This document shows, piece after piece, positions 55,138-64,000 of a stretch of 64,000 nt of DNA. The position numbers and the translations under genes are program-made. This DNA is from Sepiola atlantica (Eukaryota > Mollusca > Cephalopoda > Sepiida > Sepiolidae). Position 1 is the stretch's first letter, and each line of letters opens with the position of its first letter. The stretch spans positions 75,841,844-75,905,843 of the forward strand of contig OY744525.1 of NCBI GenBank assembly GCA_963556195.1, in the 5' to 3' direction. Below the pieces are notes generated by a model. That model was not told the origin of the DNA and ran no database searches. It saw only the letters and a list, made by a program, of their open reading frames with translations.

Positions 55138-55630
55138 CATATGTTCTATTAAAAACAACGAATAAGCTTTATTGGTTTAACATTTTTCAAGTTGATGTAT
55201 TGTTTGTTTTGTTTCTGTGTTAAATATGTGTAAACAATATGGCCGAAATTCAAGTTAATGGATTACAAAATATGTCTATTTGTAAAAAAGATTAATTAAA
55301 AATTTACCCCACGAAGCTTGTATGTTGCTTTTAATACAACATGTTTACATGAACAACTTCTACATACATGCACTTTATATACATAAGGAGACACATGCAG
55401 AAACCTTTTTTATCATTCGTTGTTGGGTTGGCACCGAAAAATCAAGGCATCGTTTTTCTTCTAAAAATCCTACAAAAAAACAACAAAGTGAATTTCAATC
55501 AAAATACTTTTGTTGTTCGTTATCATTTTATCATTATTATTGATTTTTTCAATTCTTTTCGTGCGTTTTTCAATTATTTTCATGCATTTAGTATTGTTGG
55601 GGCTGGTTTTTCCTAATGTATGTCAGTTTC
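55138..55630. other. AT-rich spacer without recognisable genes
   Basis: Overlapping frames of 73-82 codons at 55322-55616 lack motifs. Confidence 0.35.
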
Positions 55631-55635
55631 AGGTT

Positions 55636-56213
55636 AGGTGACGACAGGGCAGTCAACCATTGGTTGATTTAGCCATGTGGTCACAAGATGTGACACAGAA
55701 ATTCACTTCCTCTTTTCTCCTTTTTTCGTCTGACCGTTGTAATGACAGTAGGTTTGTCAAGATCTCTCTCTTTTTCTCTTTTCGTCCTGACTGTCAATGT
55801 GACAACGTGTTATAAGAATTATAAGTTCTTTCACATAAAGAAAAGAGAATTGAAAAAAAAAACCTTACTTATAAAAATATAACAGGATTTATTTATGTTT
55901 AAAAATAATACACCAAATAATGGACACATGTAAAATTTACTAATACATTGATATAATAAAAGACGGACTTACCAAACATCTGGTCTCCAAAAACATCTCA
56001 ACAGAACTGGTCTGGATACAGGAACGACTGACCGCATGTCATTTTAAATACACATGAAGCATAATTGGTATGGACATAAGAAACCGACCAAATGTTACAT
56101 TGACAATCAAAATGAAAAAGGAAAAAAGACGAAGTGAACTTCTAAGCTATATCTTTTATATTTGTGACTATATGGCTAAATCAACCAATGATTGACTACC
56201 TCATTCGTCACAT
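55636..56213. mobile_element. Nonautonomous TIR element of about 580 bp
   Basis: AGGTGACGACAGGGCAGTCA, CCATTGGTTGATTTAGCCAT and GGTCACAA at the left are inverted at the right as TTGTGACTATATGGCTAAAT, CAACCAATGATTGACTACC and TTCGTCAC. Weaker complementarity extends inwards over TTCACTTC and CTTTTTTC for about 110 bp. Superfamily not assigned. Confidence 0.75.
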
Positions 56214-56595
56214 GAATCTGGGAGTCCATGCATCAGAAAAAAAAAACAGCCCCAACAGTATTTATATGTCTCAGATCGTTGAGTATTGCTTTATTCTCAA
56301 AATGCTTGGGACGTTGTACTCTCTGGTCTGCCTTTTGTCATTGTCAATAACCTTCCAGGAATTCTGATTTTGCAGAGCCAACATTACCTACCTCTATATA
56401 TAAAAGACTAAATTTACAAGAAATCGTGTCTACTCAACCGCCCTCATTACAAAATTCAAAGAAGAAAAAAGAGAGATAATCACACAAAAGCCCGACCACT
56501 TCATCAAATCAAGTTTCAGGCAGGGTCAGCGCTACTTAACGCCAAAAGGGGATATTTTCAGGGGCACCTTGAAGGCATCCTTAGCTTTAATTTTG
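56214..56595. other. Spacer without recognisable genes
   Basis: No motif-bearing frame. Confidence 0.35.
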
Positions 56596-56599
56596 TCTT

Positions 56600-57135
56600 G
56601 CTGGAAACAGTTATATAAGGTTGAAGAAAAAGTGTGTATGGCAGCTGTGCAAAAATGTATTAATTTATTCGAAAACAGCTATTTTTCAAAATCAAGCCCA
56701 TCATTGTCCACAACATTCTGTCAACAACATGCAACCTTTCAGATTTGGTCAAAGTACCATTCCAAAATTATTACAGGTTTCTTCAACTTCATCAAATGGC
56801 TAAAAGCGGCAACTCTCTATAAAGTGTTGCATTGATTGGAATAGATGGTAATCAGATCGAGTAAATTTCCAGACTATTGGCTGGATGCTGCAGAACTTCC
56901 ACACAGTCCAATTATTCAATTTGGTTATTGATCTTGCATTGTCTTGTTGAAACAAAAAAGATTTTTCAACCAGTTTATCATAAATTCAATCAAGTTGCTC
57001 ATCAGAAAAATCAGATATAATGATAGTGTTAATGATGTGACCATTTAACACAATTTAAAAATGCAAAATTCCTTTGAATTTCCACCAAACAGAAATCAGG
57101 ATCTCCGTTCCCAAATTATTTTAACACAGTACACA
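56600..57135 (-). pseudogene. Mariner transposase C-terminal half, heavily mutated
   Basis: Read on the minus strand through several frameshifts: a WW.FKGILHF-like strand, then FNKTMQD/FQQDNAR with the second catalytic Asp region at about 56945-56925, DYHLFQSMQHF at about 56860-56825, and finally VVDNDGLDFEK at about 56705-56680, the C-terminal VDNDGxYF motif of SETMAR-like transposases. The DD(34)D spacing cannot be verified because of indels. It is a dead copy. Confidence 0.75.
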
Positions 57136-57234
57136 AACTTTTCCCTCAACCTAGTATTTATAGTCGCTTTTAACAGTAAAAATATATCTGAAAATAAAAA
57201 AAATATTATATATACATTAATTTAACCCAAACTT

Positions 57235-57400
57235 TACTTCCTTCAAACTTTGGTACTTCTACAGAATTTGAACTGAACTTTTTTATTTTTACCCTAACCC
57301 TTACATAACCCTAAACTAACCGTAACCTAAGTTTTAGGTTTAGTTCAGCAATAGTTGGTTTGGTTCAGTTCAAATTCTGTAGAAGCATCCAAACTTCCAT
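57235..57400. repeat. Fold-back element with a CCCTAA-rich loop
   Basis: TACTTCTACAGAATTTGAAC and TGAAC on the left pair with GTTCAGTTCAAATTCTGTAG and AAGCA on the right. The loop contains ACCCTAACCCTTACATAACC and CTAAACTAACCGTAACC, resembling telomeric CCCTAA repeats. Confidence 0.75.
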
Positions 57401-57654
57401 TCTTTTAAAAACCGCTGTGAAGTTGAATTAGAAAATGTGTATCCCTTATCAAATATATAATTGATTTATGCTGGAAATTTCATGAAAATTGTATAATTCT
57501 CTGATGTTCAGTGATTAAAATGTAGACCAGTCTTTGTAAAGATATGTATGGAATCTTAGCGCCGCCATTGTCAAAGTAAACCCCTTATTTAATCCACTGG
57601 ATAAGATTGCTCTAATTTTTCATTTCATACCATTTAGATATCTCATAGTGATTA

Positions 57655-57775
57655 ATTACTCTTAAGTCCCTTCACCAGGGATTGAACTCACAACCTCAAG
57701 GTAGAATTTAATCCAGAATGTCTCTTAACCAACAACTTTATTCACTAAGCTACATATCCAGAAGGACAATCTAGT
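57655..57775 (-). mobile_element. tRNA-derived SINE
   Basis: On the minus strand, TAGCTTAGTGAATAAAGTTG (A-box-like) and GAGGTTGTGAGTTCAATCCC (B-box-like) occur in tRNA order, about 60 bp apart. No matching acceptor stem. Confidence 0.7.
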
Positions 57776-58340
57776 GTGAATCTCTGGGATTTATGAACCT
57801 AATGACTCTAGTATGATTATTTACCTACACTCATACTGGATGTTCTATGCTTATATTGTAATCGATTCGTTATTGTTATTACCACTGTTATTTCTAATTC
57901 CTGGATTACCTGCCCGTTCTTAATTATTGGTTCATCTTGATACTTGGTTTACTTATGAGGTCACTGTAGGCTAGCAGATGTGCTGATTCTTTGTGTTATC
58001 TGCCCTTTCTTTCCCATATTGCATTCATCTCTATACTTGGCCTACTTAAGTGATGATTCTTTGAGTTTCCGGATGTATCAGTGTTGCTCTTTCTATTCTA
58101 ATCTCATTCAACTGAAGTTTGTGAGCTCCCTTTTTCTTTGCCATACATGTTCGGTCAAGTCTGATTTTTATGTCTCCCCAGTGGATTAAATAACGAGTTT
58201 AGTTTGAAATTCCTGGTAACAACAAGTCTGGAGACTAAAACAGTTGATTAACTTTCTGAAAATGACTTGTGTTCAGATGTGTTTTATTTCGAGCATAATT
58301 CTTCACATGCTGCTGATATTTCTTATATACATATATATAT
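57776..58340. other. Spacer without recognisable genes
   Basis: The 69-codon frame at 57980-58189 has no motif. Confidence 0.35.
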
Positions 58341-58344
58341 ATAT

Positions 58345-58727
58345 ATTTCATTAAATACGATGGACGACTTCTGTCTGCATACCTTTGTCCTGATCCGTTC
58401 CAATTTCCTAATGTATTTCTTTGTTTTTAGTGAGAATTAGCCAATGTATCCGCCATACTTGCTTTTAACCCGAGTATTTTCTGATCCTTCTGGATCCATA
58501 AAAAAAACAAAAAAAACTATGACCTATAAATATCTTAGCAGCATGACCTTTACTGATAACCACTTCTGATGATGGATCCGGAAGGATCATAGAGTACTCG
58601 GGTTAAAGTGAGTATAGCAAATACATCGGCTAGTTCCCACTAGAAACAAGGAAATACATTTGGAAATTGAAACAGATCAGGACAAAGGTATGCAGACAGA
58701 AGTTGTCTATCATATTTAATGAAATAT
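58345..58727. repeat. Large fold-back element, arms of about 150 nt
   Basis: ATTTCATTAAATACGATGGA and CTTCTGTCTGCATACCTTTG at the left are mirrored at the right by CAAAGGTATGCAGACAGAAG and TATCATATTTAATGAAAT. Complementarity runs inwards through TAACCCGAGTA and ATCCTTCTGGATCCAT. A TA run abuts the left arm and a TG run the right side. Confidence 0.9.
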
Positions 58728-58784
58728 GTTTAAAGGAAAAATGGTGTTTATATATGTGTGTGTGTGTGTGACAAACATGGAAAT

Positions 58785-58978
58785 AAAGGAATATGCAAAA
58801 AGACAAGCCAATTTGAACAAAAAGAGATTAACACAGAGGCATGATTTGATTCAATATACCATCTTAAGTTATTAATTCTTGATAAAGCCTGTAGTTAGGA
58901 TGAAATATTAGATCAAATCATGACTCTGTGTTAATTGCTTTTTGTTCAAATTAATCTGTCTTTTTGCTTATTCTTTTA
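58785..58978. repeat. Fold-back element, arms of about 70 nt
   Basis: AATATGCAAAAAGACAAGCC, AATTTGAACAAAAAGAGATT and AACACAGAGGCATGATTTGA on the left are mirrored by TCAAATCATGACTCTGTGTT, AATTGCTTTTTGTTCAAATT and GTCTTTTTGCTTATT. Confidence 0.9.
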
Positions 58979-59032
58979 TCTATACATTCTGTCGAATTAT
59001 CATCCTCTAAATATACCGCTTATATGTGTAGA

Positions 59033-59860
59033 GATTAATGGAAAAAGTGGATAGACCAAACAATACAATTAAATCATATGGTGAGATTTTATCTTTTGTC
59101 TTCATCATTAAAAAACTTCATGAGAAATGAGTAAAGAAATTTTATTTTCAATCTTTTTTACAAAATGGTAGGCATGAAAGAGAAGAGGGAAGAGAAGAGA
59201 AGGGAGCAAGAAAAAGACAGAGGAAAGTGAAAAGAAAAAGGGATGATAAGCTTATGTGTTAGTGAGAATGATACAGATGCCTGCGATGGAGCGGGAGATT
59301 ATTAATATATTATGTTTTACTATTTATTGATTGAGAAGATAACCGGAAATGTAAAACAATGACATTAGAGAAACAAAGTTTATTGAATATTTACATACCT
59401 ATAAATTATTAATGCCAAATGATTAGCGAATAGGAAAAGAAATTGGACTTAAAAAATAGACGTGTAGGTAGAATTTTTTAATTAGTGTCTAAATTTATTT
59501 TATTTTCTTGAAACATGATTTTACCGAAAGTAAATGTGACGTGGTACAAACTTATCCGTCCTTTGATGGTGTTTTTGATTCGAAAATTATAGAAGTATTC
59601 AGTTTATTTTATCTTAAATTGGTTTTTATTAGTGTGGTTGAAATCAAACACATGGAAGAAAAGGACGTTTAGATGAGCAATTATTTTAACGCCTCTTCTG
59701 TGCCTAAATTTATATTATTTCTTTTAGTATGATTTTAGTTAAAGTAAATGTGAGGTGATAGAATTTATAAAGAAACAAAGATAAAATATAAATGAAAATC
59801 TCACCATTTTAGTTGATTTTCTCTGTCCACTTTTTTCATTCATCTCGTCAGATTTTATCA
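59033..59860. repeat. Inverted pair of a dispersed hairpin repeat
   Basis: GGAAAAAGTGGATAGACCAA and ATGGTGAGATTTTATCTTTT near 59040-59095 are inverted at 59780-59845 (AAAATCTCACCATTTTAG, TCTGTCCACTTTTTTCATTC). The 680 bp between them have no coding features. Confidence 0.6.
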
Positions 59861-59883
59861 AAACTTTTGCTTCATATATTAAT

Positions 59884-60125
59884 AAAATGAAAAATCAACT
59901 TCTCGGAATCAGAACAGAGCTGTATCAAGACAGCAGATCTTGCACACACAAAAACAACTCGATCTCTTTTCAGATAGAGCTTTATAACAATAATAAATAA
60001 TTCAAATGGCATTTGACTGCAGTTTCACAGTAGACTAGATTATCAGAATCATTATTATCCGATATGCTTGCAAGATCTGCTGTCTTAATTCAGCTCTGTT
60101 CTAATTTTGATAAGTTGATATTTCA
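59884..60125. repeat. Fold-back element, arms of about 60 nt
   Basis: AAAATGAAAAATCAACTTCT, AGAACAGAGCTGTATCAAGA and CAGCAGATCTTGCA are mirrored by TGCAAGATCTGCTGTCTTAA, TTCAGCTCTGTTCTAATTTT and AAGTTGATATTTCAT. Confidence 0.9.
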
Positions 60126-60162
60126 TGTTATTTTAATTATTTATTATTGTTTTACACACATA

Positions 60163-60906
60163 CAAAGGTGATTCAATAAATAAGTGAATTCTTTTTTAAT
60201 AAAACAAAATACAAAAATAAAAAAATTCATAATTGTTTCCCATAAGTATAAACTCTTCATTGTTTCGAATTGGTTAATTGCAAAAATTATTTTAATCTTG
60301 CAGAAATATTTGTGTTGAGGCTATTCAAAATGGCGACAAATCAAACCGAGTGCTCCATGTTTGAACAGAGATCTGTCATTAAATCTTTGGTGGTTGAGAA
60401 GTGCAAAGTATGTGAAATTTACAGAAGAATGTGTGATGTGTTCGGAGAAGTGTGTTTTAGTCAAAAGAAATGTTCACAAATAAGTTGAATTGTTTAAAGA
60501 TGATCAAAATGGTATTCAAGATGAAGACAGGCCAGGCAGGCCCACAACGGTGAGCACATATCTGAAATGGTGAATTCAGTTAATGCACCTATTCTGGCTG
60601 ACAAAAGACTTATAATAGAGGACATTTCTGAGAAACTTGGAATTTTGGTGGGTACAGCACACACAATTATGCATGATGACCATGTCTTTTTTAAGGTCAG
60701 TTGTAATTGGGTTTTTATAATAGAAGTAAAGATTACCATGAGAAAGTGTCTAAAATCTTAGTCCATACACTGCAAAATGAAAAAAAAAGGTTGTTTTCTG
60801 ATGGGAAAATAATGTTTAGAAGAATGAAGAATATTGAAAAATAAAGAAAAAAGTTGGGGTTTTTCCTTGGTGAAATGTCTTGTTTTATTGCAAAATAATT
60901 CACCTT
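60163..60906 (+). mobile_element. Mariner element, internally deleted
   Basis: The left end AAAGGTGATTCAATAAATAA and the right end, inverted, ATATAAGGTGAATTATTTTG share the short AGGTGAWT terminus usual for mariners. It encloses the transposase remnant listed separately. Confidence 0.7.
60330..60720 (+). pseudogene. Mariner transposase N-terminal (DNA-binding) part, frameshifted
   Basis: MATNQTECSMFEQRSVIKSLVVEKCKVCEIYRRMCDVFGEVCFSQKK is the first helix-turn-helix region of a mariner transposase. A stop (AGTTGA at 60484) and frameshifts follow, after which LFKDDQNGIQDEDRPGRPTTVS and VNSVNAPILADKRLIIEDISEKLGILVGTAHTIMHDD (second helix-turn-helix, GRP hinge) are readable in other frames. The catalytic domain is deleted. 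Start chosen at the ATG in AAAATGGCGAC at 60330. Confidence 0.9.
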
Positions 60907-63655
60907 ATATATTGAATAAAAGTATTCAAGTGTATTTGTGTATCTGTTATAGAAATCGATACGTTAACAGTTAAAGTTAAAATAAGTTTCAATAGTGGTT
61001 AAATCTTTTCAAAAACTTGCTATTATTCAAATTCTCCTCCGATTCCATTTGGCATCACTAGAGTTCAATTAACGATTCCAATTATTGCTTATGGAGGATG
61101 TAATTGAAAAACAAAGAGCTATAACAAGATCAAACACAACATTTAGAATAAAATTTAATAGGTATCCAATGGTGGTATTCATTTTATATTAGTTTTTTTT
61201 ATTTACAATAATATTGTGCAGTCTGTATTTGTGCTGTACATTCTTAAACAGCAAAAACAACATATTACTTTATTTTAGAAATGAAAAAATAAGATAAAAA
61301 TGGTAATATGGGTTTCAGGGCTGGCAGCAAGAGTACACAGGGATCTTATTACTTTCTGGGCAAATTATAATATAGATATAACTATGCATGAAATTAAAAA
61401 CGAACGCTTCCTGATATTTAATATAATTTGTTATAATTCTATGAAAATAAACATTTACTTTTATAAAGAATTCAAATAATTGATGAAAAAAAATGAGACC
61501 AAGTCTTTGATATATTTCTCTATTTATAGAACTCTTTTCCTTTTTTGTATCTTTCCTTGTTCCCAACCGCAGACGGCAAGTTTGACTCTTTGATTTTGCT
61601 GACACCTGTCTAGCTCATTTTAATAGCACACATGTATTCACGTGCAAAATTTAATTGACTTCTTTTCAATTTATACATTCTGCTAAAAACCTTATACTGT
61701 ACAGAATGAATTATATAAAATAGACATTTGCAAACAATATGTTGTAATAAAACTGTTGTTTGAAAAATCTCAAGTCATTCTAGATTTAAAAAGAATTATT
61801 TGCAAAATTAAAGTTAAATACATTGCATATTAAGTATGTATCCACTTCTATCCGGACTTGGTTTACTAGACCTGACAAGCAAAGTTCATTTACTTGCATT
61901 TTTGTTTTCTTTCTTTCATCTTTAACTTGATAAGGACTGACGTTTACTCAATAATTTAGGGTGTAAGATGCACATGCATATTATTGACATTCATGCATGT
62001 ACCTTTCCAGTTAAAATTTTGTAACATAATATAACTCACATTTTTATTATTAACTTTTTGTATCTCGCTTATTTTATAAATATTTGGGGGTTGGGGAATA
62101 TATATATATACACTTATATATGCATAATTCCTAAGTGTAAGCTCTATCTCTTCACATGGGTTGTTTTGTGGTTTTACGCCGAAGTTACATTTTATGGTGA
62201 ACCCAGTCGTTATAGTCAACATTTGTATGCAAAATGCTCATTTTATTTTATTCTTTTCTTTCTTCTTTATTATGAACAATATAAATGAAATGTATTTGAA
62301 GCACGAAGTTAAGACAATTACTTTCGGACCCAACTGAAGACATGGATGAAAATGACACATTACAAAAAGATTTGATACTTGAAAAAGATTTGATACTTGA
62401 ATGTTGATGCACTCTGACTGAGCACAATAAGCCCAATCTCAGAGTTGCCACTGATATATATATATATGGGTTACATGAGTCTGCAAATAAGTTTTTATGC
62501 CCACAAACTACTTTTAGGACATTAGACCTACAAACCCGAAAGTTGGTAGTAAAAATATATCAAGGTATTCAATTTAAACACTCCTGAATAAAACTGATGA
62601 TAGCAAGTTTCCTTGTGATAACATGAGTGGTTCAAGATTAAACCCCCTCACCTGGTTTAAAGAGCTTCTAGAAAGCCCAGGTGTCGTTAAACGAAAATAA
62701 AATGACAGCTTGTATTTCTTTCTATTTGTGCAGCTAAACCAGAGGCACCTTTAAAAAGATGATTGCTACCCTTTTTTGTGCATACATCAACGCTAAATAA
62801 AATAGCAATCAGCGACATGCAGGTCTCTAAAAGACATACACCAAATATGTATGGAAATTATATATGGCTAGACAAAGCAGAGAAGAGAGATAGAGAGAAA
62901 GATAAAACGAGAGAAAGAAAGAGATTGAAGCCATCTTGAGTATATTACTCAATCAAACTAGCTCAAAGGATAAGATCGAACAAGATCTTGAAACGTCAAT
63001 GATCAATAATAATTGTTCAAGGGAACCCATTTTAGTTGTTGTTTTTTGTTTGTTTTTTATTCAGGTCTTTTATTTATAAGGAATTTAAGTGACATAATTC
63101 TATATGAAATGATGTACTCATATGAATATAGTTTGGTATTTAAGCCAGTGGTTAAGCCTTAGTATCACCTGTCTGAAGACGAGAACGGTCAGTTTATCCC
63201 CCACTCCACATATAAATACATGAATCCAGGTTAAAAAAAAAATCAGAAAAAGAAAATCACAGGAAAATGAAAAACAAACCTTGTTTCTGTGCCTTTCTTT
63301 AATACAAATGGTTACCAGGCAAATTCTCACTTTTTTAAAGGCTACTGTTATGCAGTTGGTTTAGCTAATATAGTAATTAACATAGCTGGGCTTTATCGCC
63401 TATAAGTAGCCTGTATAAAATAATCCAGTACCCCATTAGACTATCTGCAAATGAACCACTTACTACATAACAGTTAATATTAGATATGAACAAAAAATCT
63501 AACCCTAAATGACTGACTTAAATATTTATTTTGTTTCATTATCTTATTCTGATCAAGATATTCTGTTTTATTAATTTAATTATGTATGGTACTTTACGAA
63601 ATTTTCACATCATTATCATATCTGTTTAAAGTCTGTTACACGGCTTTTACAAATT
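60907..63655. other. Gene-free AT-rich stretch to the right edge
   Basis: No supported gene. It contains a small 18-bp tandem duplication (AAAAAGATTTGATACTTG, two copies, at about 62365-62400), a GA-rich run at about 62878-62930 and incidental frames of 60-96 codons. Confidence 0.4.
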
Positions 63656-64000
63656 GGCTTCCAAACTAACCTATCTCTACCCAGTTATTATTTATTACTC
63701 TGTTTCAAACCCATCCTTATAACTTCCTCTCATGTTTTCATTGGCTTTCCCTTGTCAACTGGCCCTACTACCTCAAATGTTCTACATCTACTAAGTTCAG
63801 AACTCTCATCCATTCTTTCAATGTGACCATACCAACAGAGTCTCTTCTTCTGCACACATCTCTCGAGCTTTAATCTTCCTCTGAGATCATCAGATCTAAT
63901 TCTATCTTTAAGACTCACATTGCACATCCATTGTATCATTCATATCATTTCTCTCCATGCAACACATATCCTCAACCCCTTTGCTCCTTGGCGAGGTTTC
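63656..64000 (-). pseudogene. LINE 3' fragment at the window edge
   Basis: The minus strand reads MIQWMCNVSLKDRIRSDDLRGRLKLERCVQKKRLCWYGHIERMDESSELSRCRTFEVVGPVDKGKPMKT, the same C-terminal block as at 5782 and 24466. Upstream, CMERNDM is visible in a shifted frame. The 5' part continues beyond the window. Confidence 0.85.

Noticed and set aside
61315..61605. 96-codon minus-strand frame
   Set aside because: AT-rich composition, no recognised motif and no supporting signals.

Overview
The window looks like AT-rich, repeat-dense nuclear DNA from a cephalopod mollusc, most likely an octopus. The reasons are a protocadherin with a large unbroken coding exon (octopus genomes carry a large protocadherin expansion), several tRNA-derived SINE families, the mollusc-typical dispersed motif AAGGGAGATAACT, and large amounts of mariner, LINE and TA/CA microsatellite sequence. 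The species call is inference. No bacterial, plasmid or CRISPR features are present.

Layout. 173-5183 is a minisatellite with a 33-bp (11-codon) unit, about 150 copies, arranged in higher-order blocks. 5480-6745 holds two mariner-type transposase remnants, one broken by a LINE fragment. 6880-7430 is a three-unit tandem repeat of about 160 bp. 7500-30400 is intergenic or intronic: SINEs, a 2.47-kb transposon with terminal inverted repeats (TIRs) carrying another transposon inside it (14144-16614), fold-back elements, microsatellites and LINE 3' ends. 30440-32480 is a 5'-truncated LINE with long flanking direct repeats, itself split by a SINE-like element that has a U2 snRNA-derived head. 37600-38590 holds mariner-like TIR elements. 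41700-44135 is a three-level nest: hAT inside LINE inside an older repeat. 44290-48060 holds further LINE 3' remnants.

The one confident protein-coding gene is the protocadherin at 48803-51211 (plus strand): six cadherin repeats, one transmembrane segment and a short tail. It is preceded by a splice acceptor at 48730/48731 and ends in a strong splice donor, so the annotated stop at 51226 is probably intronic read-through. About 0.3-0.6 kb upstream, a 147-bp tandem triplication repeats an exon-like cassette (acceptor, 75-92 nt, donor). These are candidate alternative 5' leader exons.

51230-64000 is again non-coding: a CT microsatellite, fold-back elements, short nonautonomous TIR transposons (MITE-like), two more degenerate mariner transposases (56600-57135 minus, 60330-60720 plus) and a LINE fragment at the right edge. 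Apart from the protocadherin, all recognisable coding sequence is transposon-derived and broken.
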